Source: Lunatimonas sp.
GTDB taxonomy: Bacteria > Bacteroidota > Bacteroidia > Cytophagales > Cyclobacteriaceae
Direction of reading: 5' to 3'
DNA length: 34,468 bases
NCBI RefSeq assembly: GCF_020832325.1
Contig: NZ_JAFIEU010000041.1
Span: 1 to 34,468 of the forward strand
In this document: one piece after another, positions 1 through 8,217 of the stretch
How the letters are laid out: the number at the start of each line of letters is the position of its first letter
Numbering within the stretch: the first letter of the stretch is position 1
Translations under genes and position numbers: made by a program
Notes under the pieces: generated by a model
The model's database searches: none
Seen by the model: the letters and a program-made list of their open reading frames with translations, nothing else
What the model was told of the DNA's origin: nothing

Positions 1-1
1 C

Positions 2-55
2 CCACCGGATAAACCTGAACGGAGAGTCCATGAGAAAGGGGATTTTAAAAAATGA
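2..55 (+). CDS. possible C-terminal tail of a gene entering from the left (partial)
   Basis: From base 2 an open frame reads a short basic/acidic tail (PPDKPERRVHEKGDFKK) and ends at a TGA at 53-55. It could be the end of a gene that begins left of the window. There are too few residues to assign a family, and chance is a real alternative. A promoter-like TACTTTGC follows at 71-78, which fits a gene boundary here. Confidence 0.25.
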   Translation, partial: PPDKPERRVHEKGDFKK

Positions 56-119
56 ATAAATAATTTTAACTACTTTGCACCTTCTTTTGGAGTGGCACCA
101 TTTGACCGAAAACGCTGGC

Positions 120-254
120 ATGGTCCGACCGAAATATCCAACTTATTATATTACCCTCACGACAAAAACAAAAGCCTTTGGAAAAGGGAAGTTTTATTGC
201 AATCAACTATCAGAAGAAGAAGGAAAAAGATTGATAGAATCTTCCAGAAGATAA
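120..254 (+). CDS. possible small protein, 44 aa, unknown
   Basis: An ATG at 120 opens a 44-codon frame (MVRPKYPTYYITLTTKTKAF...) ending in TAA at 252-254. Its composition looks protein-like: alternating aromatic/Thr residues, then an acidic SEEEGKRLIES stretch. A TACTTTGC promoter-like box lies about 40 bp upstream at 71-78. An overlapping 71-codon GTG frame (92-307) is lysine/arginine-rich and looks less like a real protein. A hairpin (304-327) followed by a T-run lies downstream. No family is recognised; this could be a remnant or chance. Confidence 0.22.
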   Translation: MVRPKYPTYYITLTTKTKAFGKGKFYCNQLSEEEGKRLIESSRR

Positions 255-303
255 CGTACATCTTTAAAAAAAGCCTGCCTAAAAAGGTAAAAAATCCTTT
301 TGA

Positions 304-337
304 TTGACTACTAATAGTAGCAGTCAAATAGTTTTTG
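304..337 (+). terminator. weak hairpin plus T-run, possible terminator
   Basis: TTGACTACTA and TAGTAG(CAG)TCAA pair with a 3-nt bulge and are followed by AATAGTTTTTG. The element sits 50 bp past the small ORF at 120-254. The same AATAGTTTTTG string recurs at 368-378, so part of it may instead be promoter sequence for the gene at 481. Confidence 0.25.
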
Positions 338-480
338 TCCATTTCAAACCATCAGTAGCAAACCAAAAATAGTTTTTGCTTGCTTCCTATCCAAAAATAC
401 GTCCCCGGCAAAAGAAATTACCTACACTAGTTCCTAAAAATCTTCTGAATTTATCTAAGTCTTAAAACCTAAAAATTTAT

Positions 481-1059
481 ATGAAAAAAGTATTGGCTGC
501 TCTGTTTTTGCTCTTTGTTACCACTACCCTAGTTTTCTCACAACAAGCCGAGAAACCAGTTAGTGTCAAACTGCTAATCGAAGGTGGCTTCGAGTTTGGT
601 GGGGATGAGATTTTACAAGTATTCTTCACCAATGGTGGTGATCAAACCCTGCGGGCGGGACAAGGTATCAACTTGGGCATTGGTGGCGAAATGCAATTCG
701 CTAACTTTAGGCACTTGATAATTAGATCTGCCATAGGCTTGAAATGGACCCCTACCGCAGCAGATGATGCAAATGTGATGTTTTTGAGATTCCCTGTTCA
801 CTTGACCCCATTTTGGAAAATAAATGAAGATTTCCGGTTTGGAGTTGGTATTACTACCCATTTGAACCCTAAATTAAGAGGTGATGGCTTTTTCCCTGAT
901 GTGGCTTACACAAGTTCAACTAACCCTCGATTCGAATTTGGATATAAATGGTTTGCTTTGACCTACACCCCTATGACTTATCAAAATAGACAAGGTGAAT
1001 CGTTCTCCGGCAATTCAATTGGTATTTCCTTTTCGGGTACACTTCCTTATAATAGGTAA
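481..1059 (+). CDS. outer-membrane beta-barrel protein, signal peptide
   Basis: This 192-aa protein starts with a clear Sec signal peptide (MKKVLAALFLLFVTTTLVFS, cleavage before QQAEK). The rest alternates hydrophobic and polar residues in short Gly-rich strands (LGIGGEMQF, HLIIRSAIGLKW, FRFGVGITTHL, FEFGYKWFALTYTPM) and ends in a strand. This is typical of small Bacteroidota outer-membrane barrels of the OmpW/OmpA-barrel size class. The start is the ATG in front of the signal peptide. It is monocistronic, with the nrdBA operon converging on it from the right. Two AATAGTTTTTG boxes at 328-337 and 368-378 may carry its promoter. No specific substrate or family can be named. Confidence 0.75.
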   Translation: MKKVLAALFLLFVTTTLVFSQQAEKPVSVKLLIEGGFEFGGDEILQVFFTNGGDQTLRAGQGINLGIGGEMQFANFRHLIIRSAIGLKWTPTAADDANVMFLRFPVHLTPFWKINEDFRFGVGITTHLNPKLRGDGFFPDVAYTSSTNPRFEFGYKWFALTYTPMTYQNRQGESFSGNSIGISFSGTLPYNR

Positions 1060-1296
1060 ATAAATGCAAAGTATTCTTTGTTAAAACACACTATTTATTC
1101 ATACTTTAACAAATAGTTGTTGAGATGCTGAATAAGGATTACCCTATAAGCAAAAGTGGTGAATATTTGGTTTGAATGAATAGTGTGATTTTTATCTATA
1201 TAATATCCACACATTGCGTTTTTAGGGCTGTGAAGTCAGAAAAGTTACCCAAGCCACCGTACACATTTTTAGGAATCCTAATTGAAATAAAAAAGG

Positions 1297-1341
1297 GGAA
1301 AAGTGGAGGGATAACAGAAGCAAGTATACCTCCGCTTTTCC
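1297..1341 (-). terminator. distal minus-strand terminator of nrdBA
   Basis: GGAAAAGTGGAGG (1297-1309) pairs with CCTCCGCTTTTCC (1329-1341) over 13 positions with one G-U pair. Read on the minus strand, the hairpin is followed by CCTTTTTT (1296-1289), as expected for a rho-independent terminator. It is the second hairpin downstream of nrdA. The rest of the 1060-1453 gap shows no convincing gene. Confidence 0.55.
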
Positions 1342-1394
1342 ACGGTATTTCAATATCTACTATATTTTACGTTATTCCCTTGTGTAACCAAATA

Positions 1395-1430
1395 AAAAGA
1401 GCTGCCTATCCATCGATAAACAGCTCTTTT
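1395..1430 (-). terminator. rho-independent terminator of nrdBA
   Basis: AAAAGAGCTG (1395-1404) and CAGCTCTTTT (1421-1430) form a perfect 10-bp stem with a 16-nt loop. It is A-rich on one side and T-rich on the other, so it can work on either strand. It sits 24 bp past the nrdA stop. Confidence 0.75.
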
Positions 1431-1453
1431 AGGGTTTGTTAGGGAACTAGTCT

Positions 1454-3844
1454 TTAACTGCCACACATTTCGCAGCCTTCCGGATCGTCCAGAGAGCAGG
1501 CGATGGCCTCTTGTTGTTGCTTTTTGGCATCTTCAGCTGCAACTTCGGCCGCAGTACCCAATTGGGTTTTGTCTACCGTAAACTGGATCGCGCTGGTAGC
1601 AGCTTTGGAACGCAGGTAATAGATACCGGTTTTAAGACCTTTCTTCCAAGAGTAGAAGTGCATGGAGGTAAGTTTTCCAAAATTCGGCTCTTGAAGGAAA
1701 AGATTCATGCTCTGGGATTGGCAAATATAGGCGCCTCTGTCCGCGGCCATATCGATAATCACCTTTTGGGAAATCTCCCATACGGTCTTGTACAGATCCT
1801 TTAAATGCTGAGGCATGCCCGGGATGTTTTGAATGGACCCGTTAGCTGCAATGATTCTATTTTTCATGTTCTCATTCCATAATCCGGCTTGGATGAGATC
1901 CTTCAGCAAATGCTTGTTGACCACGATGAATTCTCCGGAGAGGGTCCTCCTCGTATAAATGTTTGAGGTATAGGGCTCAAAACACTCGTTGTTACCCAAA
2001 ATCTGGGAAGTGGAAGCCGTAGGCATAGGCGCCACCAATAGGGAGTTTCGTACGCCGTATTTTTTCACTTTCTCCTTCAGCTCGGTCCAGTTCCATCGTC
2101 CTGACTTTGGCTTCACACCCCACAAGTCAAATTGAAACTGACCTTGGGATACAGGTGACCCCTCGTAGGTTTCGTAGGTACCTTGAACTTTGGCCAGTTC
2201 CATGGAGGTTTCCATGGCTGCAAAATAGATAGTTTCGAAGATGTCCTCATTTAAGCCTTTGGCCTCTTCCGAGTCAAATGGCATACGCAACATAATAAAC
2301 GCATCTGCTAAACCTTGTACGCCCAGCCCAATGGGTCGGTGCCTAAAGTTGGATCTCCTAGCTTCTTCTACGGGGTAGAAATTCACATCAATCACCTTGT
2401 TCAGGTTTCGGGTTGCTACCTTGGCTACCTCGTACAATCGGTGGTGATCGAAGTATTTTTTACCGTCTTTTCCTTCTACCACAAACTTTGGCAAGGCGAG
2501 GGACGCCAAGTTACATACGGCTACCTCGTCCGGTGAAGTATATTCCAGAATTTCAGTACATAGGTTAGAAGATTTGATGGTACCTAGGTTCTTTTGATTC
2601 GATTTACTGTTGGCTGAATCCTTGTAGAGCAAGTAAGGAGTGCCTGTTTCGATCTGAGATTCAAGTACTTCAAACCACAGCTCCTGTGCCTTGATGGTTT
2701 CTCTGGCTCTACCTTCCTTTTCGTATTTTTCATAGAGCCGCTCAAATTCCGTTCCATGGCATTCGGCCAAACCCGGTGCCTCATTGGGGCAGAAAAGGGA
2801 CCAGTCTTCGTTCGCTTCTACACGTTTCATAAACAGATCAGAGACCCATAGCGCATAGAACAGATCCCTAGCACGTAACTCCTCTTTTCCATGGTTTTTC
2901 TTCAAATCAAGGAAATCCTTGATGTCTGCATGCCAAGGTTCGAGATACACCGCAAAGCTACCTTTACGCTTGCCACCTCCCTGATCCACATAGCGGGCAG
3001 TCATGTCGAAATTACGAAGCATGGGTACAATGCCGTTTGACTTGCCGTTCGTTCCACGGATATACGAGCCCTTTGCCCTCACATTGTGTATAGATAGCCC
3101 TATACCTCCGGCAGACTGGGAAATTTTAGCGCATTGCTTTAGTGTATCGTAGATGCCATCGATACTATCGTCCTTCATTGTCAAAAGGAAACAGGATGAA
3201 AGCTGCGGCTTGGGAGTACCCGCGTTGAATAGAGTAGGAGTGGCGTGCGTGAACCATTTCTGTGACAACAGGTGATAGGTTTCAATCGCAGCTTCGAGAT
3301 CTTCCTTGTGAATACCGATAGCCACACGCATGAGCATGTGTTGTGGACGCTCTACTACTTTTCCGTCTAGCTTGATCAGGTAGCTACGCTCCAGTGTTTT
3401 AAAACCAAAGTAGTCGTAATCAAAATCCCTGTTGTAATCGATTACCTCATCGAGTCGTGCGGCATGCTGCTTTACAATGCCATACACATCTGGGGCAATC
3501 AGCGCAGCATTTTCATTGGTGATGGGATTGATATAGGTATACAGCCGCTTCATTGTATTGGAAAAAGACTGGCTGGTGGTTTTATGTAGGTTTGAGATGG
3601 CTATCCTAGCAGCCAGTATGGCATAGTCCGGATGCTTCACGGTGAGCGAAGCACATACCTCAGCAGCCAAATTATCCAACTCCGTTGTGGTGACCCCATC
3701 GTAAAGTCCATCAATGACTTTCTTGGCGATTTCTATGGGATGGATATACCTGGAATCCAATCCATAGCACAAATTTTCAATCCTTGCGGTGATCTTGTCG
3801 AACCTGACCGATTCCCTGCGTCCGTCTCTTTTGATTACTAACAT
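1454..3844 (-). CDS. nrdA: ribonucleoside-diphosphate reductase class Ia, alpha (R1) subunit
   Basis: This is the 796-aa large subunit of aerobic ribonucleotide reductase, which reduces ribonucleoside diphosphates to deoxy forms. Residues 1-90 are an ATP-cone ([18 protein letters not shown]), the site of dATP/ATP activity control. The redox cysteines are visible: C218 (QLSSCFL) and C444 (AVCNLAS). The radical cysteine sits in NLCTE, with N427, C429 and E431. MPTAST (phosphate/radical region) is present. The tail ends CEMCGS, the swinging CxxC that thioredoxin or glutaredoxin re-reduces. No catalytic residue is missing. It lies 23 bp downstream of nrdB in one operon, with the small subunit first, and two terminators follow. 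Identification is firm. Confidence 0.97.
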   Translation of the reverse strand: MLVIKRDGRRESVRFDKITARIENLCYGLDSRYIHPIEIAKKVIDGLYDGVTTTELDNLAAEVCASLTVKHPDYAILAARIAISNLHKTTSQSFSNTMKRLYTYINPITNENAALIAPDVYGIVKQHAARLDEVIDYNRDFDYDYFGFKTLERSYLIKLDGKVVERPQHMLMRVAIGIHKEDLEAAIETYHLLSQKWFTHATPTLFNAGTPKPQLSSCFLLTMKDDSIDGIYDTLKQCAKISQSAGGIGLSIHNVRAKGSYIRGTNGKSNGIVPMLRNFDMTARYVDQGGGKRKGSFAVYLEPWHADIKDFLDLKKNHGKEELRARDLFYALWVSDLFMKRVEANEDWSLFCPNEAPGLAECHGTEFERLYEKYEKEGRARETIKAQELWFEVLESQIETGTPYLLYKDSANSKSNQKNLGTIKSSNLCTEILEYTSPDEVAVCNLASLALPKFVVEGKDGKKYFDHHRLYEVAKVATRNLNKVIDVNFYPVEEARRSNFRHRPIGLGVQGLADAFIMLRMPFDSEEAKGLNEDIFETIYFAAMETSMELAKVQGTYETYEGSPVSQGQFQFDLWGVKPKSGRWNWTELKEKVKKYGVRNSLLVAPMPTASTSQILGNNECFEPYTSNIYTRRTLSGEFIVVNKHLLKDLIQAGLWNENMKNRIIAANGSIQNIPGMPQHLKDLYKTVWEISQKVIIDMAADRGAYICQSQSMNLFLQEPNFGKLTSMHFYSWKKGLKTGIYYLRSKAATSAIQFTVDKTQLGTAAEVAAEDAKKQQQEAIACSLDDPEGCEMCGS

Positions 3845-3867
3845 GCTGCTGTGATGGTTTAATAAAA

Positions 3868-4851
3868 CTAAAAATCCTCTTCTATGGAAAATTTACTGCC
3901 GGATGAAGCTACTTCCTTGTTTTTCATCACGCCGGCTTTTTGGTAGTCACCTACCCGCTTCTCAAAGAAATTGGTCTTGCCCTGTAGGGAAATCATATCC
4001 ATGAAATCAAATGGATTTGTACTGTTCCACACCTTGGGACACCCCAATTCACCCAATAACCTGTCTGCGACAAATTCAATGTATTGGCACATCAGGTCTG
4101 CATTCATGCCGATCAGTCTTACCGGCAAGGCATCTGTTACAAATTCTTTCTCTATTTCTACCGCATTTTTGATAATGGCTGTGACCTGCTCTACGGGCAA
4201 TTTGTTTATCACATGGTTGTTATAGAGGTGGCAAGCGAAGTCGCAGTGCAAACCCTCGTCACGGGAGATCAGTTCGTTCGAAAATGTAAGTCCCGGCATG
4301 AGGCCGCGCTTCTTGAGCCAGAAAATCGAGCAGAAAGAGCCCGAGAAAAAGATGCCCTCCACGGCTGCAAATGCAATCAGCCGCTCCTGGAAATTGCCCT
4401 GATCAATCCAACGAAGCGCCCACTCTGCCTTTTTCTTCACACAGTCTAAGTGCTCGATGGCATTTAGCAGCTTGTCTCTTTCGTCCGGATTTTTGATATA
4501 GGTATCAATCAGGAGGCTGTAAGTTTCACTGTGTATATTCTCCATCGCAATCTGGAAGCCATAGAAAAACTTCGCCTCGGTGTATTGTACCTCTGACACG
4601 AAATGTTCAGCCAGATTTTCGTTCACGATGCCGTCGCTTGCGGCAAAAAATGCCAACACATGGGAAATGAAATGTCTTTCCCCGTCATTTAAGTCTTTCC
4701 AGTCGCTGAGGTCCTGCCCCAAATCAATCTCCTCGGCTGTCCAAAAACTGGCCTCAGCCTTTTTGTAATACTCCCATATGTCGTCGTGCTGAATGGGAAA
4801 TAAAACAAATCGGCTGTTGTCTCCTTGCTCTAATATAGGTTCTGCTCTCAT
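3868..4851 (-). CDS. nrdB: ribonucleoside-diphosphate reductase class Ia, beta (R2) subunit
   Basis: This 327-aa R2 subunit houses the di-iron/tyrosyl radical that starts catalysis in NrdA. The metal ligand D43 lies in AEEIDL. E104 and H107, and the radical tyrosine Y111, lie in [10 protein letters not shown] further ligand set lies in [10 protein letters not shown] and [10 protein letters not shown]. Because the tyrosine is retained, this is not a manganese/iron Phe-type subunit. The sequence is strikingly close to animal R2 ([34 protein letters not shown]), a known feature of Bacteroidota NrdB. It is the first gene of nrdBA. A palindrome and a promoter-like box lie 160-200 bp upstream. Confidence 0.97.
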   Translation of the reverse strand: MRAEPILEQGDNSRFVLFPIQHDDIWEYYKKAEASFWTAEEIDLGQDLSDWKDLNDGERHFISHVLAFFAASDGIVNENLAEHFVSEVQYTEAKFFYGFQIAMENIHSETYSLLIDTYIKNPDERDKLLNAIEHLDCVKKKAEWALRWIDQGNFQERLIAFAAVEGIFFSGSFCSIFWLKKRGLMPGLTFSNELISRDEGLHCDFACHLYNNHVINKLPVEQVTAIIKNAVEIEKEFVTDALPVRLIGMNADLMCQYIEFVADRLLGELGCPKVWNSTNPFDFMDMISLQGKTNFFEKRVGDYQKAGVMKNKEVASSGSKFSIEEDF

Positions 4852-5010
4852 GGTAATAGGTTTACTTCGTTAAGTTTATGCGCTACCCGCCTCTCATACA
4901 ATCGCCGCTAGCCAAACTTTCCTTCTGTGCTTATGCAGGTGTAGAAATTCGGTGTCGGGTCAGGGGTGACGCCAACACCTTAACAAATATGGCTAACATA
5001 AATTACAAAA

Positions 5011-5017
5011 CAAAGTA
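5011..5017 (-). promoter_or_regulatory. possible nrdBA promoter -7 box
   Basis: Read on the minus strand this is TACTTTG, one base short of the Bacteroidota TAnnTTTG element. It would give nrdB a leader of roughly 150 nt. No clear -33 TTTG is spaced well upstream, so the call is weak. Confidence 0.25.
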
Positions 5018-5041
5018 CCGATTACGTAAAACGGCGGATTT

Positions 5042-5058
5042 TTTGACCTTTAGTCAAA
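5042..5058. promoter_or_regulatory. palindrome TTTGAC-N5-GTCAAA, candidate operator
   Basis: This is a perfect 6-bp inverted repeat around CTTTA in the 550-bp gap between nrdB and rplU. Its centre lies about 35 bp upstream of the candidate nrdB -7 box, where an activator or repressor could sit. It resembles a Crp/FNR-type half-site arrangement but with a 5-nt rather than 4-nt spacer. It is not a recognisable NrdR box. Otherwise the gap holds only AT-rich sequence and the rplU promoter. Confidence 0.35.
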
Positions 5059-5356
5059 TTAGCATAATGTACAATAAAAGAGGAAGATAGGATATGGATA
5101 TACTATCGTTGCTTTAAGTAATTAGGCTGTAATTTGGACATTGAAAAAAAATCAGAATTTTTTTGAAAAGTTTTCCACACCAATAATCCACATTTTCCTG
5201 AACATTGGTCAAATACCTATACCCTGCCGTTTTTTCAGTATCCGGGTTGGGATTTTCTCGATTTCGATTTTTATCAACGCCCTGTGTTCTGCTGTTTAAT
5301 CCCAGCCTAGACCATTTAATTATCAGCATTTTATTTTTTTGTTGCTAAAAGCTAGC

Positions 5357-5364
5357 TATATTTG
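5357..5364 (+). promoter_or_regulatory. rplU-rpmA promoter -7 element TATATTTG
   Basis: This is an exact match to the Bacteroidota TAnnTTTG element, followed by CACC, where transcription likely begins. A T-rich block ending in TTTG lies about 15 bp upstream. The predicted leader to the rplU ATG is about 30 nt. Confidence 0.7.
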
Positions 5365-5401
5365 CACCTCAATTTTATAAATCGTATTATTCAACCAGTT
5401 T

Positions 5402-5713
5402 ATGTACGCAATAGTTAACATATCCGGTAAGCAGTTCAAAGTAACAAAAGATCAACAGATTTATGCCCCTAAAATGGCTGCTGACGTTGACGCTTCCGTA
5501 GAGTTCGATGAGGTCCTGTTGGCAGAAGACAATGGAACCATATCGATCGGCGCCCCTTTGTTGGATGGTGCTAAGGTGTCGGCCAAGGTGTTGGCACACG
5601 TTAAAGGTGACAAAGTAATCGTCTTCAAGAAAAAACGAAGAAAGGGTTACAAAAAGAAAAATGGTCACCGACAGCAGTTTACAAAAATTCAAATCGAAGG
5701 TATCACCCTATAA
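5402..5713 (+). CDS. rplU: 50S ribosomal protein L21
   Basis: This 103-aa protein begins MYAIVNISGKQFKVTKDQ, the classic L21 start (YAVIxxGGKQYxV). The basic RNA-binding segment VFKKKRRKGYKKKNGHRQ also matches, as does the C-terminal tract QQFTKIQIEGI. It binds 23S rRNA in the large subunit. It is the first gene of rplU-rpmA, 42 bp ahead of rpmA, an arrangement conserved across bacteria. It is driven by the TATATTTG promoter just upstream. Length is normal. Confidence 0.97.
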   Translation: MYAIVNISGKQFKVTKDQQIYAPKMAADVDASVEFDEVLLAEDNGTISIGAPLLDGAKVSAKVLAHVKGDKVIVFKKKRRKGYKKKNGHRQQFTKIQIEGITL

Positions 5714-5755
5714 TCTTTACGGGTAGTTATCCGTTAACCTAAAATATTTTCAATC

Positions 5756-6016
5756 ATGGCTCACAAAAAAGGTGTCGGTAGTTCCAAAAACGGAAGAGAA
5801 TCGGAAAGTAAACGTCTTGGTGTAAAAAAATTTGGTGGCGAAGCAGTCGTTGCCGGAAATATCATCATCAGACAGCGAGGTACCAAACATCACCCAGGTG
5901 AAAATGTAGGTCTTGGGAAAGACCATACCATTTTTGCATTGGTAGATGGCAAGGTTAGCTTTAGAAAAAAATACGACGGTAAATCGTATGTGTCTGTAGT
6001 CCCTGCAGAAGCGTAA
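5756..6016 (+). CDS. rpmA: 50S ribosomal protein L27
   Basis: This 86-aa protein starts [20 protein letters not shown]. The family motif GxGSxxNGRDSxxKRLG is present, as are the [17 protein letters not shown] and DHTIFAL blocks. L27 reaches the peptidyl-transferase centre with its N-terminus. No N-terminal cleavable extension of the Firmicutes type is present, since the mature MAHKK start is encoded directly. It is co-transcribed with rplU and ends 27 bp before a strong terminator. Confidence 0.97.
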   Translation: MAHKKGVGSSKNGRESESKRLGVKKFGGEAVVAGNIIIRQRGTKHHPGENVGLGKDHTIFALVDGKVSFRKKYDGKSYVSVVPAEA

Positions 6017-6043
6017 GATTTCGTCTCAACCTGATAACATAGA

Positions 6044-6071
6044 AAGCCTGTGCGTAGCGCAGGCTTTTTTT
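6044..6071 (+). terminator. rho-independent terminator of rplU-rpmA
   Basis: AAGCCTGTGC and GCGCAGGCTT form a 10-bp stem with one mismatch/GU position around GTA. Seven Ts follow directly. Confidence 0.9.
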
Positions 6072-6130
6072 CGTGCGTGCCAAAGACCATTCTTTTTGAT
6101 GAAATGTGGTTTCAATTTAAAAATTGGTTT

Positions 6131-6138
6131 TAACTTTG
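6131..6138 (+). promoter_or_regulatory. hpf promoter -7 element TAACTTTG
   Basis: This is an exact TAnnTTTG match followed by CGCAC. T-rich sequence (TGGTTTC) lies about 20 bp upstream. The leader to the ATG is close to 95 nt, long for this genome, so post-transcriptional control is possible. The element follows the rpmA terminator and therefore makes the hibernation-factor gene an independent unit. Confidence 0.65.
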
Positions 6139-6235
6139 CGCACAACACCTAACCACTTGTTGCCGACTTTTTTTGGATCGGTAACGTTACTTAATCAGTT
6201 CAACCCAAATTTGTTTTATCATTCAGTTAACATTT

Positions 6236-6544
6236 ATGAATTACACGGAGAATTATAAAGGAATTAAAATCGACGTACAGGCAGTAAGTTTCGACATCAG
6301 CGATGCTGTTCAGGAGGAAATCCGGGCATCTATTGACAAACTTTCCCGCTTTACCCCCAATATCAATGCGGCGGATATTTACTTCAAAAAAGAAGGACAG
6401 GGCCATACGACCGAGCGAATCCTTGGCTTTAGAGTGGGTATTCCAGGCCCCGATGTCTTTGCAGAAGTAAGAGGCGAAAATTGGGTTCCTATGCTGAAAG
6501 ACGCCGTGGACAAACTGGTAAGACAGTTACAAAAAAGTAAATAG
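6236..6544 (+). CDS. hpf: short-form ribosome hibernation-promoting factor (HPF/RaiA family)
   Basis: This 102-aa protein has the beta-alpha-beta-beta-beta-alpha layout of the HPF/YfiA (sigma-54 modulation) family. It has an N-terminal strand (IKIDVQAVSFDIS), a helix (AVQEEIRASIDKLSRF), strands through DIYFKKEGQG and FRVGIPGPDVFAEVRG, and a final helix with a basic end. Such proteins sit in the 30S A/P-site region of idle ribosomes. The long C-terminal dimerisation domain of long HPF is absent. It has its own promoter and ends in a shared hairpin. Its place beside rplU-rpmA suggests a translation-linked cluster. Confidence 0.88.
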   Translation: MNYTENYKGIKIDVQAVSFDISDAVQEEIRASIDKLSRFTPNINAADIYFKKEGQGHTTERILGFRVGIPGPDVFAEVRGENWVPMLKDAVDKLVRQLQKSK

Positions 6545-6568
6545 TTTTCCATTACGAAAACAACTTCC

Positions 6569-6604
6569 AGCTTCCGGTTTTTTAAAAAAGCCGGAAGCTT
6601 TTTA
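6569..6604. terminator. bidirectional terminator between hpf and rhomboid gene
   Basis: AGCTTCCGG (6569-6577) pairs with CCGGAAGCT (6591-6599). The T6/A6 tract between them can extend the stem, and Ts follow. The rhomboid stop codon (6582-6584) lies inside the hairpin, so the element overlaps the coding end of the minus-strand operon. Confidence 0.8.
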
Positions 6605-7211
6605 TTTGGTCCCAGAAGTAAAGACCCTGACTTGGAGAAATCACCAGCACAAAAATTATCCCAAACAACGCACCGAATAAATGCGCATCGTGGTTGATGT
6701 TGTCATCGCCCTGTTTGCCCTTGTAAATGGCATAGCCCAAAAACAAGAAGCCCAGAATAAAACCGGGCAAACAGAAAATCCCGAAAATGCAAATGTCTGC
6801 CAGCGGCATCAGGACAATACTCGCAAATACCATGGCAGCCGTACCTCCCGAAGCACCTAGGGCGTGATAGTGCGGATTATCTTTTTCCTTCCAATAGGTC
6901 GGTATGTCTGAAACGACAATAGCTACCAAGTAAAATCCCACGAACATCACTGCACCTAAGCCCGGCCCAAACATGTAGCCCAAAAACTGCTCTACTACTT
7001 GCCCGAAAAAGTAGAAGGTAAACATGTTGAACAATAGGTGTACCCCATCTTTGTGGATAAAACCAGACAATAAAAACCGCCCATATTCCCCCCTATGCTT
7101 CACACGGTAGGGTGTAAACATGCTTGCATTTAAGAAGGAAGGTGTCTTCCAGGCATAGTAAGAACTCAAGCAGGTAAGCGCAATCAACAAAAATGTCAAT
7201 GATAGCTCCAT
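6582..7211 (-). CDS. rhomboid family intramembrane serine protease
   Basis: This 209-aa polytopic inner-membrane protein has about six hydrophobic segments. The rhomboid catalytic serine S121 lies in LGASGG (GxSG) and the catalytic histidine H177 in HDAHLFGALFG. H58 and N62 (VHLLFNMF) match the HxxxN oxyanion-side motif. Rhomboids cut substrates within or next to transmembrane helices; the substrate here is unknown. It is the last gene of the lipB-to-rhomboid run, 13 bp after the polyprenyl synthetase gene. Its end is embedded in a bidirectional terminator. Confidence 0.92.
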   Translation of the reverse strand: MELSLTFLLIALTCLSSYYAWKTPSFLNASMFTPYRVKHRGEYGRFLLSGFIHKDGVHLLFNMFTFYFFGQVVEQFLGYMFGPGLGAVMFVGFYLVAIVVSDIPTYWKEKDNPHYHALGASGGTAAMVFASIVLMPLADICIFGIFCLPGFILGFLFLGYAIYKGKQGDDNINHDAHLFGALFGIIFVLVISPSQGLYFWDQIKSFRLF

Positions 7212-7224
7212 GTAGTTAATGGGT

Positions 7225-8217
7225 TTACTTTTCGCGGTTGATCAAGTCCTCTACCACCTTCGTCAATAAGGTTAAGGCTTCTTTGTCGTTAGGTTTCAGC
7301 TCAGATAGTTGGGAAAAACCTTGGTCAAAATAGGCCCTGATTTTTTCCTCGGTCAGCTCTCTGATGCCCAATCCATCATAAATGGAGGTTACGGCACGCA
7401 CTTTCTCGGCTTTGTCCGGGTTTTCGTCAGCAATCCATCCGGTTAGTTCCTCCCGTGTCTTTCCTTCGGCAAGTTCTAAGGCTTTGATCAACAGATAGGT
7501 CTTTTTGTTGGCGATAATGTCTCCACCCACTTGCTTTCCAAACTTGGCTTTATCGGCATACACATCCAGCAAATCATCTTTGAGCTGAAAGCCAATACCT
7601 ACCAGTACCCCAAAGGCATAGAGCCTCTCTGCATCGGCTTTCGGTGCATCGGCTAAGAGGGCCCCAAGTTGCAACGCAAATCCCAGCAGTACAGCGGTCT
7701 TTAGGCGGATCATCTCAATATAGGCTTCTTCGGACACTGTGGATTCAGCCTCAAAGTTCATATCGAGCTGCTGCCCCTCACAGACCTCTGCGGCAGTTCG
7801 ATTGAACAGGCGAATCGCTTCTGCCAGCTTTTCCTGAGGTGTTTCCAAGAGCATCTCGTATGCTTTTACCAACATCACATCACCCGACAGGATCGCGGTA
7901 TTCGCATTCCACTTCTCATGCACGGTCGGCATGCCTCTTCTTAGAGGCGCCTGATCCATAATGTCGTCGTGCATCAGTGTGAAATTGTGAAAAACCTCCA
8001 CCGCCGAAGCCGGTGCCACTATTTGCTCATAGTCGGCCCTATAAAGTCTATACGCCAACAATGCCAAAAGCGGGCGTACTCGTTTTCCTCCAAGGCCCAT
8101 CAGGTAGGTGATGGGCTCATAAAGTTCTTGAGGGGTTTTACCAAAATCAAAGTTCCGTATGTACGTTTCGAGGTGTTCCTGTATGGCTGGTAAAGGCTGG
8201 CTATTTCGCTGCATCAT
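7225..8217 (-). CDS. polyprenyl synthetase (trans-isoprenyl diphosphate synthase)
   Basis: This 330-aa all-helical prenyltransferase condenses isopentenyl diphosphate onto an allylic primer. The first Asp-rich motif DDIMD is at 84-88, followed by RRG. The second, DDLLD, is at 214-218 (GFQLKDDLLDVYAD). GGKRVRP (43-49) binds IPP. Product length (FPP, GGPP or longer, for example the menaquinone side chain) cannot be read safely from the sequence. The gene begins inside the last codons of rnr (17-bp overlap), which implies translational coupling. ATGs at 8217 and 8214 are equally possible starts. Confidence 0.93.
   Translation of the reverse strand: MMQRNSQPLPAIQEHLETYIRNFDFGKTPQELYEPITYLMGLGGKRVRPLLALLAYRLYRADYEQIVAPASAVEVFHNFTLMHDDIMDQAPLRRGMPTVHEKWNANTAILSGDVMLVKAYEMLLETPQEKLAEAIRLFNRTAAEVCEGQQLDMNFEAESTVSEEAYIEMIRLKTAVLLGFALQLGALLADAPKADAERLYAFGVLVGIGFQLKDDLLDVYADKAKFGKQVGGDIIANKKTYLLIKALELAEGKTREELTGWIADENPDKAEKVRAVTSIYDGLGIRELTEEKIRAYFDQGFSQLSELKPNDKEALTLLTKVVEDLINREK

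Noticed and set aside
1176-1442. 88-codon plus-strand frame after the first barrel gene
   Set aside because: It runs through both minus-strand terminator hairpins, has low-complexity composition and no homology-like motif.
4878-5090. 70-codon plus-strand frame between nrdB and rplU
   Set aside because: It covers the palindrome and the nrd upstream region, and has no recognisable protein features.
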